DNA of 64,000 bases, from contig NZ_JANJZT010000015.1 in NCBI RefSeq assembly GCF_024622975.1, positions 1-64,000 on the forward strand, in the 5' to 3' direction. Position numbers and translations under genes: made by a program. Numbering within the stretch: the first letter of the stretch is position 1; every line of letters starts with the position of its first letter. This document shows, piece by piece, positions 1 through 8,892 of this stretch. Origin of the DNA: Blautia caecimuris (lineage in GTDB: Bacteria; Bacillota; Clostridia; Lachnospirales; Lachnospiraceae). Under the pieces are notes generated by a model. The model saw only the letters and a program-made list of their open reading frames with translations. It was not told the origin of the DNA and did no database searches.

Positions 1-228
1 GACTTTTTTCAAAGTTTTTCAAGTTGTTTCTTCAAAAGAATCATTTCTTTGTGACAGCCAGATTAATTTACCACTTTTTTTCGCCTCTGTCAACTGTTTT
101 TTTCAAATAATACAAAAAATAAAAAGATGTGTTTCACTGTATTACCATTAAGGGAAACAGAACCTTTGCAACCTTTTCAATCTGCTTCTTTATAGTTTCC
201 AAACAATTTCTAAGCAAATGACGGTTTT
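1..228. other. AT-rich gene-free stretch
   Basis: No open reading frame, RNA gene or convincing terminator was recognised between the window edge and the end of the methyltransferase gene. The sequence is rich in T runs on the plus strand. It may be the 3' flank of that gene or part of a leader for something outside the window. Confidence 0.5.
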
Positions 229-960
229 CTACTTTTTCCTTGCTGATATAAGAAACATTATCGGCCGCCTCATTTCATCTTTCATTCCTTTCAGATTCAT
301 CATCTCCTTTGGAGGCTTCGGTTCCACAAAATGTTCCAGCATGAATCCATTTTCCAGTAAGCTGTTTATATACGTAGTCATAGTTCTATGATATTTTGTA
401 ACCTTCTCCCCCAGAAATACTGCATTCCTTTCCCCCTCATAATAATAATTGTCCACAGGAAAATGAAGAATATTTCCATCAGCATTATAATACCAGTCCT
501 GTGTTCCATAGGAGGTGAACACAGGATGCTCCACAGAAAAAACAAGTTCTCCTCCCTGTTTCAGCCACATGACTATACGTTTCATTAATTGTTCGTACTC
601 TTTCACATAATGAAATGCCAAAGAACTGATCACAATGTCAAATGTTTCTGCCGGAAATTCCAAATCTTCCATTGCGCTGCATTGATATGTAATCCGGTCA
701 TCACTGTTTTTCCGCTTCGCTGTTTCCAGCATTTTATGAGAGATGTCTGTTCCCAAAACAGAACTTGCTCCCTGATCTGCCGCATACTTACAATGCCACC
801 CATATCCACAGCCTAAATCCAGAACTTTTTTATCTTTAAAATCTGGTAGAATTTTCTGTAATTCCGTCCACTCTCCGGCTCCCTGCAGCCCTTTTTTTGA
901 GCGTTCCATTTCACTGTATTTCATAAAAAATTTTTGTTCATCATACTTATTCTCTTTCAC
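229..960 (-). CDS. class I SAM-dependent methyltransferase
   Basis: A 243-residue cytosolic methyltransferase of the UbiE/Methyltransf_11 type. The SAM-binding motif I, VLDLGCGYGWH, is at about residues 46-56; an acidic motif II (GTDIS) and the usual Rossmann core follow. The substrate cannot be told from sequence. I chose a GTG start at 960 because GAGAGG lies nine bases upstream and the family usually begins just before the ENKYDE segment. An in-frame TTG at 981 has no ribosome site. The gene stands alone: a 250-base gap with a large inverted repeat separates it from the HAD gene. A TATAAT hexamer lies shortly upstream, but I found no good -35. Confidence 0.85.
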   Translation of the reverse strand: MKENKYDEQKFFMKYSEMERSKKGLQGAGEWTELQKILPDFKDKKVLDLGCGYGWHCKYAADQGASSVLGTDISHKMLETAKRKNSDDRITYQCSAMEDLEFPAETFDIVISSLAFHYVKEYEQLMKRIVMWLKQGGELVFSVEHPVFTSYGTQDWYYNADGNILHFPVDNYYYEGERNAVFLGEKVTKYHRTMTTYINSLLENGFMLEHFVEPKPPKEMMNLKGMKDEMRRPIMFLISARKK

Positions 961-1135
961 AATTTTGTTCCTCTCTGCCAAAAATATTATAATTCCTGTA
1001 AATGAGCCAATTTAAAAATGTTCGCAAAATTCTTCTCTATTTATTTGTAAATCCAATAAGCAGACTCAAGAACGGGCAAATACAATCAGAAACAATTACA
1101 AGGCTATTCTCTATTACAGTTTACATCTTAAAGTA

Positions 1136-1197
1136 AAAAGTATTCAGATATTATTTTGGCTGCCATAACAGGCTCCAAATAATTTCCAAATACTTTT
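1136..1197. repeat. imperfect inverted repeat in intergenic gap
   Basis: Outer arms AAAAGTATT (1136-1144) and AATACTTTT (1189-1197) are complementary. Inner arms ATTATTTTGG (1150-1159) and CCAAATAAT (1175-1183) pair with one bulged base, leaving a small CTG/CAG core. Transcribed on the minus strand it is followed by a short T run, so it could end the radA-HAD transcript. It could equally be a miniature repeat element. Confidence 0.5.
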
Positions 1198-1213
1198 ACA
1201 AAGACTTGTATAT

Positions 1214-1870
1214 TTACTTATTTTCCAAGTATTTCTTCACTTCATGCAGTGACGGCAGAATACATTCCGAAAGTCTTTCCATTTCTTCTGTAGGCTTCGC
1301 AAGATCAGGCACCATAATCGGATGCATCCCTGCTGCCTTTACCGCACGGATCCCATTATAAGAATCTTCTATTCCATAACAGTTTTCCGGCTTTACACAA
1401 AGTCTTGCGCAGGCTTCCAGATAAATGTCCGGCTCCGGTTTGCTTCTCTTTACCATATCTCCGCAAACAATCACGTCAAAGTACTGTAAAAGACCGCCTT
1501 CCGAAAGCTCCCGCTTTACTACTTCTTCCCTGGTAGACGTAGCAAGGCCCGTTTTAATACCGGAAGTCTTTAAAAACTCCAGTAGCTCACAGACTCCCTG
1601 TTTTTTCGGAAGCCTGCCATCTGCTGCCTGCTCATGAAAGAGAGCAGCCATTTCCTTTTTATAAATTTCATAAGGAAAATCCTGCCCATAATGTTTCTGA
1701 AATATTTTTACGGTTGCTTCATGGTTGGTGCCCAAGCACTGCATGCATACCTTTTCCACATCCGGTATTCCATATTTATCCGCAACCTGCTTCCATGTAC
1801 GGATCACAAGGGTTTCCGAATCGAAGATCACACCGTCCATGTCAAAAATCACTGCTTCCAGTTTTATCAT
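1214..1870 (-). CDS. HAD family hydrolase (beta-phosphoglucomutase-like)
   Basis: A 218-residue subclass I HAD phosphatase/phosphomutase. Motif I FDMDGVIFDSE is near residues 8-18 with the nucleophile and acid aspartates. A helical cap follows, then KRSKPEPD with the motif III lysine and GIEDSYNG with the metal-binding acidic pair. Likely substrates are small sugar phosphates, but sequence does not settle this. The start at 1870 follows AGGGGAAGGAAA. A longer reading frame that runs back into radA is not needed. It begins 11 bases after the radA stop and is probably co-transcribed with it. Confidence 0.88.
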   Translation of the reverse strand: MIKLEAVIFDMDGVIFDSETLVIRTWKQVADKYGIPDVEKVCMQCLGTNHEATVKIFQKHYGQDFPYEIYKKEMAALFHEQAADGRLPKKQGVCELLEFLKTSGIKTGLATSTREEVVKRELSEGGLLQYFDVIVCGDMVKRSKPEPDIYLEACARLCVKPENCYGIEDSYNGIRAVKAAGMHPIMVPDLAKPTEEMERLSECILPSLHEVKKYLENK

Positions 1871-1881
1871 TTTCCTTCCCC

Positions 1882-3261
1882 TCAGCCTTTCATGATGTAC
1901 CTGATGGCATCCTGTATCCATTCTACATAAACCAGATTCATACCTTCTGTTTTTTCCATAGAGGACTGGCATACCTTGGGAAGGATCACTGTGGTAAATC
2001 CCAGTTTTTTCGCTTCCGACACACGCTGGGCAGCCATACTGACTGCCCGGACTTCTCCGCTTAGGCCCACTTCCCCAAAAGCAAGAACTGAATCCGGAAT
2101 CACAATATCTTTGCAGCTTGATACCACTGCAAGGGAAATCCCCAGATCAATAGCAGGCTCTGTCATCTTCATTCCTCCTGCGATATTTACATAGGCATCA
2201 CAGGAAGCCAGATGAATCCCCACTTTTTTCTCAAGAACAGCCATAAGAAGATTCACTCTGTTAAAATCCGTTCCCACTGCCGTTCTTCTTGGAATACCAA
2301 AATTGCTCTGACACACAAGGGCTTGGATTTCCACAAGAATAGGCCTTGTTCCTTCCATGGAGCAGGCTACAATAGAACCGGAAGTGCCGTTAGGCTTTCC
2401 GTTCAGCATAAATTCCGAAGGATTTTTAACCTCCTCAAGACCGGTTCCCCGCATTTCAAATACACCGATCTCATTGGTAGAACCGAAACGGTTTTTTACA
2501 GCCCGGAGGATCCGATAAGACGCATGACGGTCACCTTCAAAATAAAGCACTGTATCTACCATATGTTCCAGAACTCTTGGACCTGCTACGTTTCCTTCTT
2601 TTGTCACATGACCTACAATAAAAATAGAAATCCCAAGTCCTTTGGCGATCTGCATCAGTATATTCGTGGATTCCCTGACCTGAGAAACACTGCCCGGCGC
2701 AGAACTGATATCCTCGTGAAACATAGTCTGAATAGAGTCAATAACCACCATGTCCGGCTTCTTTCTCTCAATTACTTCCCGGATAGTTTCCAGATTCGTC
2801 TCACAGAATATCTGCAGATTTTCATTAAATTCTCCGATCCGGTTTGCTCTGAGACGGATCTGACGCAAAGACTCCTCCCCGGAAATATAAAGCACTGAGC
2901 TTCCTGACAGAGACAGATTTCTGCATACCTGCAAAAGAAGGGTGGACTTTCCGATTCCCGGATCTCCACCCACCAGAACAAGAGACCCGGGAACGATACC
3001 GCCCCCGAGTACTCTGTCAAGCTCTCCAATCTTTGTCAGCCGTCTTTCATCCTCTGAAATCCGTATATCTTTTAGTTTTACAGGCTCCGGTCTCTGCCCC
3101 TGCGCCATAGTCCGGCTGCCGGAAGACGACGTTTTTTTTGTGGAAACAGCCTCTTCTACAAAGGTGTTCCAGGCTTTGCAGCCCGGGCACTGGCCCATCC
3201 ATTTAGAAGACTCATATCCGCATTCCTGACAAAAATAAACAACTTTTTTATTTTTTAGCAT
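1882..3261 (-). CDS. radA: DNA repair protein RadA/Sms
   Basis: A 459-residue RecA-like helicase that promotes branch migration in recombinational repair. The N-terminal zinc finger has cysteines at 11, 14, 25 and 28. The Walker A motif GGDPGIGKST is near residue 100, the RadA-specific KNRFG motif is mid-protein, and a Lon-protease-like domain ends the protein. Length and domain order are normal for the family. Its start overlaps the end of the preceding 136-residue gene by seven bases, indicating coupled translation. Proximity to clpC is also found in Bacillus. Confidence 0.97.
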   Translation of the reverse strand: MLKNKKVVYFCQECGYESSKWMGQCPGCKAWNTFVEEAVSTKKTSSSGSRTMAQGQRPEPVKLKDIRISEDERRLTKIGELDRVLGGGIVPGSLVLVGGDPGIGKSTLLLQVCRNLSLSGSSVLYISGEESLRQIRLRANRIGEFNENLQIFCETNLETIREVIERKKPDMVVIDSIQTMFHEDISSAPGSVSQVRESTNILMQIAKGLGISIFIVGHVTKEGNVAGPRVLEHMVDTVLYFEGDRHASYRILRAVKNRFGSTNEIGVFEMRGTGLEEVKNPSEFMLNGKPNGTSGSIVACSMEGTRPILVEIQALVCQSNFGIPRRTAVGTDFNRVNLLMAVLEKKVGIHLASCDAYVNIAGGMKMTEPAIDLGISLAVVSSCKDIVIPDSVLAFGEVGLSGEVRAVSMAAQRVSEAKKLGFTTVILPKVCQSSMEKTEGMNLVYVEWIQDAIRYIMKG

Positions 3262-3665
3262 TTTTTGATCTTCACTTCTGCCACAGCATCACCCAGCTCA
3301 GCGCTGAAAGAAAGCTTGCCTCCAAGATTTGTTTTCATTGTACCTGCATCTGCGCCGTTAATGGTAATATCGTACTCTGTGTCAGCCTCCATTTCTACGG
3401 TAATCTGTGCATCCTCTGCACCTTCTACCTGAAAGCTCATGGTTGAACCGTCCTGCAAAAGATTATAAACTGCAGTTCCCGGTACAGATTCGTAAACAAA
3501 CATACCGTTTCTTTCCAGCTTGGTGATCTCATGAAACGTTTTTACTTTATAAACATCCCCCTGATGCTGAAAATCTGATACTTTGGATTTCTGAGCCAGC
3601 TCATAATTACCAAAGCTGATGCTTCCGTTTTCCTCTGTACGAATCAGTTCTTTTACTACTGCCAT
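3255..3665 (-). CDS. conserved hypothetical protein between clpC and radA
   Basis: A 136-residue protein that I do not recognise by name. It has no signal peptide or membrane segment. It is rich in alternating polar and hydrophobic residues suggesting beta structure, has many acidic residues in its second half, and ends KIKKC. It overlaps the start of radA by seven bases and has its own likely -10 box and a hairpin in the gap behind clpC. A role linked to protein or DNA quality control is only a guess from position. Confidence 0.75.
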   Translation of the reverse strand: MAVVKELIRTEENGSISFGNYELAQKSKVSDFQHQGDVYKVKTFHEITKLERNGMFVYESVPGTAVYNLLQDGSTMSFQVEGAEDAQITVEMEADTEYDITINGADAGTMKTNLGGKLSFSAELGDAVAEVKIKKC

Positions 3666-3746
3666 GATCTTATGTCCTCCCTGAGATTCTCTGTTGTATT
3701 ATCTTTGGATATAGAATAACCCTTCAGAATCATGTATCCTGATACT

Positions 3747-3793
3747 GAATAATCAGGCAAAAGGATGCTTCGTTCCTTTCCTGCTGATTATTC
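3747..3793 (-). promoter_or_regulatory. hairpin at predicted 5' end of the 136-aa/radA transcript
   Basis: GAATAATCAG at 3747-3756 pairs exactly with CTGATTATTC at 3784-3793. An inner AAAGGA/TCCTTT stem extends the hairpin. On the minus strand a TATAAT lies directly upstream at 3796-3801, so transcription would start within or just before the stem. I found no clear -35 and no T run, so a leader stem-loop is more likely than a terminator. Confidence 0.5.
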
Positions 3794-3858
3794 TTATTAT
3801 AACATTTTCACAATTTTTTGAACAGTATCCTAACCAAGATTTAATATCTTTTTTATAT

Positions 3859-6333
3859 TTACTTTTTGTCTGCTTTTTCTGCAGGAACAGGAATAAACCG
3901 AAGCTGTTTCTGATGAAGCTGAACCTTTACCGTATCGCCTTTTCGGATTCTTCCCTCCAGAATTTCATTTGCAAGACTGTCCTCCAGCTTTGTCTGTATT
4001 GCCCGGCGGAGAGGTCTTGCTCCATACTTACTGTCAAATCCCGCCTCTGCCAGATAAGCCCTGGCAGAATCGCTGATCTTCAGCCGTATATCCATCTGCT
4101 CCTCACACCGTTTTTCCAGATTTTTAAGAAGAAGCCCCACAATTTTACGGATGTGCTCTTTATTGAGGGTATGGAATACCATGATCTCGTCAATACGGTT
4201 CAAAAACTCCGGTTTAAACAGGCGGCGCACTTCTTCCATTACATTTGATTTCATCCGCTCATAATCCTGTTTCTCATTATCACCTGACATAAATCCAAGT
4301 TTTTTTGGCTCAATAATAGCCTGAGCTCCCGCATTGGAGGTCATGATGATGATGGTCTGCTTAAAATCCACTTTCCGTCCATGAGCGTCTGTAATATGTC
4401 CGTCATCCAGTACCTGAAGTAAAATATTAAATACATCCGGATGGGCTTTTTCGATTTCGTCAAAAAGGATTACACTGTAAGGATTTCTGCGCACCTTTTC
4501 GCTGAGCTGTCCTCCCTCGTCATATCCCACATATCCCGGCGGAGAACCGATCATTTTTGAGACGCTGTGCTTTTCCATGTACTCCGACATGTCTATGCGG
4601 ATCATAGCCTGCTCGCTTCCGAATACAGCCTCTGCAAGCGCCTTGGAAAGCTCTGTTTTTCCTACGCCTGTAGGTCCCAGAAACAGGAAAGACCCAATGG
4701 GACGTCCGGGGTCCTTCAGACCTACCCGTCCGCGTTTCACCGCCTGGGCAACTGCTTTTACAGCCTCCTCCTGGCCGATCACCCGTTTATGGAGAATCCC
4801 CTCCAGATGAGCCAGCCTCTTTGATTCACTTTCTGTCAGCTTCTGTACAGGTACCTTGGTCCAATCGGAAACAATATCCGCCACGGAAGCTTCTGTTACT
4901 GTAAGACTCTTCTTCTGACTTTTCCGTTCTTCTCTGGCGCGGTATTTTTTAATTTCCTGTTCCACTTCCCTCTGGCGGCTCTGAATCTCTCTGGCTTTTT
5001 CAAGGTCTGCCTGGCGGATGGCTTCCTCTTTCTCTTCCAGCAGCTCTTTCAGCATATTTTCAAGGCCATCTGTCTTTGTTGCTGTCCGGTAGCTTTTCAG
5101 GCGCACTTTTGCTGCTGCCTCGTCGATAATATCAATGGCCTTATCCGGAAGAAAACGGTCATTGATGTAACGGACAGACATCTGCACTGCCGCCTCCAGA
5201 GCGCTGTCCTCAATACTAACTCTGTGGTGCTTTTCATAGTAAGGACGAAGCCCCTTCAGAATCTCCAAAGCTTCCGCCTCTGAAGGTTCCTCTACAGTTA
5301 CCGGCTGGAAACGCCGTTCCAGAGCCGCATCCTTTTCAATATATTTCCTGTATTCCTCCAGAGTGGTAGCTCCGATCAGCTGAATCTCTCCTCTGGACAG
5401 AGACGGCTTCAGGATATTAGATGCATCCAGGGCGCCCTCCGCGCCTCCTGCGCCGATAATCGTATGAAGTTCATCAATAAAAAGAAGGATTCCTCTGTCT
5501 TCCCGCACTTCATTTACTACATTTTTGATGCGCTCTTCAAATTCTCCTCTGTATTTACTGCCTGCTACCATTCCGGAAAGATCCAGCACTACCACGCGTT
5601 TCTCTTTTACAGTATCCGGAACCATTCCGGACACAATTTTCTGGGCCAGACCTTCTACAATAGCAGTTTTTCCCACTCCCGGTTCTCCAACCAGACATGG
5701 ATTATTTTTTGTTCTGCGGCTCAGAATCTGGATCAGCCGTCCGATCTCCCTGTCTCTTCCCACAACAGGGTCCAGCTTTCCATCAGCAGCCATTGCTGTA
5801 AGATCCCGGCTGTACTGATCAAGAAAAGGAGTTCCTGTTCCTTTTTTATCTTTCAGATTCCTGGATGCCTGCATCTCCTCCGCAATAGCTTCCTGGTCGC
5901 AGCCCATAGCAGCCAGAACTGCCGCATACAGTTTCTGGATATTGACTCCCATTGTATACAGAAGTCTTGTGGCAACGGACTCTGTTTCCTTCAGCATGGC
6001 AAGAAGTATATGTTCAGTGCCTGCCTGATCCGCCCTCCGCATCTGAGCCTCTTTTCCGGCATTGTCAAGAAGCCTCTGAGCCCTTGGACTGTACTCCGGC
6101 ACTCTTTCCATGGTCAGAACTTCCGAAGGAGCGATCAGATTCCCGATCAGCTCCTGAAGCCTTTCCTGCTCCACACCGAATTCTTCCAGAATTCTTCCCG
6201 CAGTCCCCTCCTTTTCCTTTAAAAGTCCCACCAGAATATGTTCTGTGCCTATATACGTATGCTTACAGGACTGTACCGTGCTTCTGGCAAGCTTTAGAGC
6301 ATTTACAGCCTGTCTGGTAAACTTTTCCTGCAT
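3859..6333 (-). CDS. clpC: ATP-dependent Clp protease ATPase subunit ClpC
   Basis: An 824-residue Hsp100 unfoldase that feeds substrates to ClpP. Two Clp_N repeats occupy about residues 1-145. The first AAA module has [13 protein letters not shown]-like coiled middle segment (around [11 protein letters not shown]) separates it from the second AAA module with GPTGVGKTE, and a D2-small domain ends the protein. The ribosome site is AGGAGG before the ATG. It follows a GntR-type regulator by 24 bases, so the two are probably one transcript. The usual ctsR, mcsA and mcsB partners are absent here. Confidence 0.97.
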   Translation of the reverse strand: MQEKFTRQAVNALKLARSTVQSCKHTYIGTEHILVGLLKEKEGTAGRILEEFGVEQERLQELIGNLIAPSEVLTMERVPEYSPRAQRLLDNAGKEAQMRRADQAGTEHILLAMLKETESVATRLLYTMGVNIQKLYAAVLAAMGCDQEAIAEEMQASRNLKDKKGTGTPFLDQYSRDLTAMAADGKLDPVVGRDREIGRLIQILSRRTKNNPCLVGEPGVGKTAIVEGLAQKIVSGMVPDTVKEKRVVVLDLSGMVAGSKYRGEFEERIKNVVNEVREDRGILLFIDELHTIIGAGGAEGALDASNILKPSLSRGEIQLIGATTLEEYRKYIEKDAALERRFQPVTVEEPSEAEALEILKGLRPYYEKHHRVSIEDSALEAAVQMSVRYINDRFLPDKAIDIIDEAAAKVRLKSYRTATKTDGLENMLKELLEEKEEAIRQADLEKAREIQSRQREVEQEIKKYRAREERKSQKKSLTVTEASVADIVSDWTKVPVQKLTESESKRLAHLEGILHKRVIGQEEAVKAVAQAVKRGRVGLKDPGRPIGSFLFLGPTGVGKTELSKALAEAVFGSEQAMIRIDMSEYMEKHSVSKMIGSPPGYVGYDEGGQLSEKVRRNPYSVILFDEIEKAHPDVFNILLQVLDDGHITDAHGRKVDFKQTIIIMTSNAGAQAIIEPKKLGFMSGDNEKQDYERMKSNVMEEVRRLFKPEFLNRIDEIMVFHTLNKEHIRKIVGLLLKNLEKRCEEQMDIRLKISDSARAYLAEAGFDSKYGARPLRRAIQTKLEDSLANEILEGRIRKGDTVKVQLHQKQLRFIPVPAEKADKK

Positions 6334-6357
6334 AAATTCCTCCTCGTTTCTGATCCT

Positions 6358-6729
6358 TTACAGATCGTAATCGTCAAAAATCTCATCAATCAGCTGATGT
6401 ACTTCCTGTCTGGAAACCTCCTTGCAGCAGCCCTTTGCCAGCGCTACCACAAGATTCTGTTTCATTTCCTCCAGAGCTTTTATCTTATCTACATCAATGG
6501 CCACCACAGCACCTCTTCTTCTGTCAATGGACACAAACCCCTCCTGTTTCAGAAGTGTATAGGCTTTATTGACTGTATGCATATTAATGCCTATGGTATC
6601 TGCCATCTGTCTCACAGAAGGCAGAGTATCTCCCTCCTGAAGTCTTGATGTAGCGATCCCAAGGATGATCTGGTTCATCAGCTGAACATAGATGGCCTCG
6701 TCACTGTTAAAATCTATTTCTATGACCAT
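6358..6729 (-). CDS. GntR-family (YtrA-type) transcriptional regulator
   Basis: A 123-residue repressor with an N-terminal winged helix: the segment PIYVQL-like (AIYVQLMNQI), LPSVRQMA, and NMHTVNKAY are the usual YtrA helix-turn-helix landmarks. A short C-terminal dimerisation tail replaces the large effector domain of other GntR proteins. I chose the start at 6729 because AGGAGG lies seven bases upstream; an in-frame start ten codons earlier has none. Being the first gene before clpC, it probably controls clpC and itself. An imperfect palindrome overlaps its -10 region. Confidence 0.9.
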   Translation of the reverse strand: MVIEIDFNSDEAIYVQLMNQIILGIATSRLQEGDTLPSVRQMADTIGINMHTVNKAYTLLKQEGFVSIDRRRGAVVAIDVDKIKALEEMKQNLVVALAKGCCKEVSRQEVHQLIDEIFDDYDL

Positions 6730-6743
6730 ATTCAAGCCTCCTC

Positions 6744-6763
6744 GTATCGTGTTACACATATAC
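6744..6763 (-). promoter_or_regulatory. candidate GntR operator over the -10 of the regulator-clpC promoter
   Basis: On the plus strand GTAT-c-GTGT-t-ACAC-at-ATAC spans 6744-6763, an inverted repeat with one base of asymmetry. On the minus strand a TAGTAT -10 lies at 6760-6765, with TTTTCA seventeen bases further upstream as a weak -35. A repressor bound here would block the promoter. Confidence 0.5.
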
Positions 6764-6816
6764 TAGCACATCTCGCATATTTTGAAAACAGTTATTTTCC
6801 GTGTCTTTTCCACAGT

Positions 6817-6849
6817 TGAAAAGAGGCAGCCTCACAGCCGCCTCTTTCT
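6817..6849 (-). terminator. intrinsic terminator of the SseB-like gene
   Basis: On the minus strand AAGAGGCGGC and GCTGCCTCTT form a ten-pair stem with one G-U pair and a six-base loop, followed by TTTTC. It lies just past the SseB-like stop codon. Confidence 0.75.
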
Positions 6850-6858
6850 GTATTACAT

Positions 6859-7641
6859 TTAACCGATGATCTTTTTTAACTGTTCTCTGTTTAAAATCAG
6901 ATTAAATCCCATTGGATTGATAACAAGCGCCTCCGCCTGCTGGATCATAATATCAGCAAGCTTCACAAAAGGTATTTTTGCAATCCTCAGCTTTTTGCCT
7001 CTGGCAAATTTTTCGTATTCCAGCACATCTGAAAAAACAGGCTGAAGAATTTTTCCTTCTTTATTTTTCAGATACGGAATATTTACCTTTGCCGGATCCT
7101 CCTCACTGCGGTCCATGGCAACAAGGAATTCTGATTTTCTCAGATTTGCGATCAGCTCTTCTTCCAGTTCCCGGATATTTTTGTGTTCCTCCGGTTTTAC
7201 CGGACGGCGCAGCTCCTGCATAAAATAAATACCGGAAAGCTGAAGCGTTGCGTTGATCAGAGGTCTTTTTTCCGGCTCGACCTTGCTGAGATCCGGCTGA
7301 CGCACAATTTTGTCAAGATCCACTTCAATCTCTTCACTTCCGTTATTCCACACCAGGGAATTTACACCAACAGCGTAAAGAAGGCCGTACATTCTCGGGA
7401 AATCCTTTTTCTCATATTTCATTCCCATAAGCAGTATTTTATCATCCAGCTTCTTTTTGCCAAACTCCTTCAGTGTCTCTTCCTCGGCAAAAAACCATGC
7501 CTGATCATTATAAGTCTCTTCTGCGCAGGTCACATAAGGAAGCTTTGTCACCTGAGAATATGCCACAAAGATGCTGTCTCTGGCCTGAATTTCCTTCACT
7601 GCGTCTACTACACTCATTCCCATTCTTGTTGTCCTTTCCAT
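6859..7641 (-). CDS. SseB family protein
   Basis: A 260-residue protein with an SseB N-terminal-like fold. The N-terminal half carries the pattern seen in this family (FVAYSQVTKLPYVTC), and the C-terminal half resembles a repeated unit (FLVAMDRSEED ... VFSDVLEYEKFA ... ALVINPMGFNL). The biochemical role of the family in Gram-positives is unsettled. An alternative start at residue 7 (7623) has an equally good AAAGGA site. It follows the flavoprotein gene by 45 bases and is closed by its own terminator, so it is probably the last gene of the purine-FprA unit. Confidence 0.75.
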   Translation of the reverse strand: MERTTRMGMSVVDAVKEIQARDSIFVAYSQVTKLPYVTCAEETYNDQAWFFAEEETLKEFGKKKLDDKILLMGMKYEKKDFPRMYGLLYAVGVNSLVWNNGSEEIEVDLDKIVRQPDLSKVEPEKRPLINATLQLSGIYFMQELRRPVKPEEHKNIRELEEELIANLRKSEFLVAMDRSEEDPAKVNIPYLKNKEGKILQPVFSDVLEYEKFARGKKLRIAKIPFVKLADIMIQQAEALVINPMGFNLILNREQLKKIIG

Positions 7642-7686
7642 TGTCTGTCTCCGGCCCCGGGGGCACAGAGGAACAGATACTCCTTT

Positions 7687-8880
7687 TTATTTCATCAGGA
7701 ATTCTACGATTCCGTCAAGTTCCTCCATCTGATCCCTCTTCAGAGAAGATTTCACAGTAAGAGTATTGTCATAAATCTCCATGTTTTTCATGGAAGAAAG
7801 AATCTCTTTCATCTGTTTTCCTGCAGAAATTGCCCAGGTACCGTTTTCGATCACAGCCACTTTACGGTTCTGGAAATTATGCGCTTTCAATTCTGAAAGA
7901 AGGGTTTCCATTTTCGGGAAAAGTCCTGCATTGTAAGTAGGGCAGGCAAATACGATCCTGTCACAACGGAATGCTTCTGCCAGAATATAGGACGGATCTG
8001 TTTTGGACACATCATACATTGCAATGTTCTTTTCTCCTGCATCAGAAATCTTCCCGGCCAGAACATTCACTGCGCTCTCTGTATTTCCGTAAATAGAAGC
8101 ATACACAATAAGAACCGCATGATCCTCCGGTGTGTAGGTGCTCCATTTCTGATATTTATCAATAAACCAGCCCAGATTTTCTCTCCATACCGGGCCGTGA
8201 AGTGGGCAGATCATTTCAATATCAAGAGCTGCTGCTTTTTTCAGGGCAGACTGAACCTGAGCTCCGTATTTACCTACAATGTTAGTAAGATATCTTCTGG
8301 CTTCTTCCAGCCACTCTGCCTCAAAGTTCAGCTCGTCTGCAAAAATATTTCCGTTCAGCGCGCCAAAGGTTCCAAAGGCGTCTGCACTGTAAAGAACTTT
8401 ATCATAAGCATCATAAGTTACCATAGCCTCCGGCCAGTGAACCATTGGGATCATGGCAAATGCAAGGGTGTGTTTTCCTGTGGAAATGGTATCTCCCTCT
8501 TTGATCACAACTGCACGGTTATCTACGTCAAAATCAAAAAACTGTTTCATCATGGTAAATGTCTTTGCATTTCCCACAAATTTCACTTCCGGATAACGAA
8601 TCACAACTTCTGCAAGAGAAGCGCAGTGATCCGGCTCCATGTGATTCACAATAATATAATCCAGAGTACGGCCGTCCAGTACATGCTCCAAATTCTCAAG
8701 GAACTGTGAGCACACAGAATGATCTACTGTATCAAGAAGAACGGTTTTTTCATCCAGGATCACATAGGAATTATAGGAAACTCCTTTTGGGATCGGATAT
8801 ACGTTCTCAAACAGCTCCAGTCTTCTGTCGCTGGCGCCGATCCAGTACATATCCTCTGTTATCTTTTTTACACAATACAC
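7687..8880 (-). CDS. FprA family A-type flavoprotein (oxygen/NO reductase)
   Basis: A 397-residue flavodiiron protein. A metallo-beta-lactamase domain with the diiron ligands HMEPDH and downstream histidines fills residues 1-250. A flavodoxin domain starting VLIVYASIYGNTES binds FMN. These enzymes reduce O2 or NO and protect anaerobes. There is no C-terminal rubredoxin or flavin reductase extension, so it needs an external electron donor. The start is GTG, preceded by AAGGAGG. It begins 12 bases after purD and is likely in that operon. Confidence 0.95.
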   Translation of the reverse strand: MYCVKKITEDMYWIGASDRRLELFENVYPIPKGVSYNSYVILDEKTVLLDTVDHSVCSQFLENLEHVLDGRTLDYIIVNHMEPDHCASLAEVVIRYPEVKFVGNAKTFTMMKQFFDFDVDNRAVVIKEGDTISTGKHTLAFAMIPMVHWPEAMVTYDAYDKVLYSADAFGTFGALNGNIFADELNFEAEWLEEARRYLTNIVGKYGAQVQSALKKAAALDIEMICPLHGPVWRENLGWFIDKYQKWSTYTPEDHAVLIVYASIYGNTESAVNVLAGKISDAGEKNIAMYDVSKTDPSYILAEAFRCDRIVFACPTYNAGLFPKMETLLSELKAHNFQNRKVAVIENGTWAISAGKQMKEILSSMKNMEIYDNTLTVKSSLKRDQMEELDGIVEFLMK

Positions 8881-8892
8881 GTTGTTTCCTCC

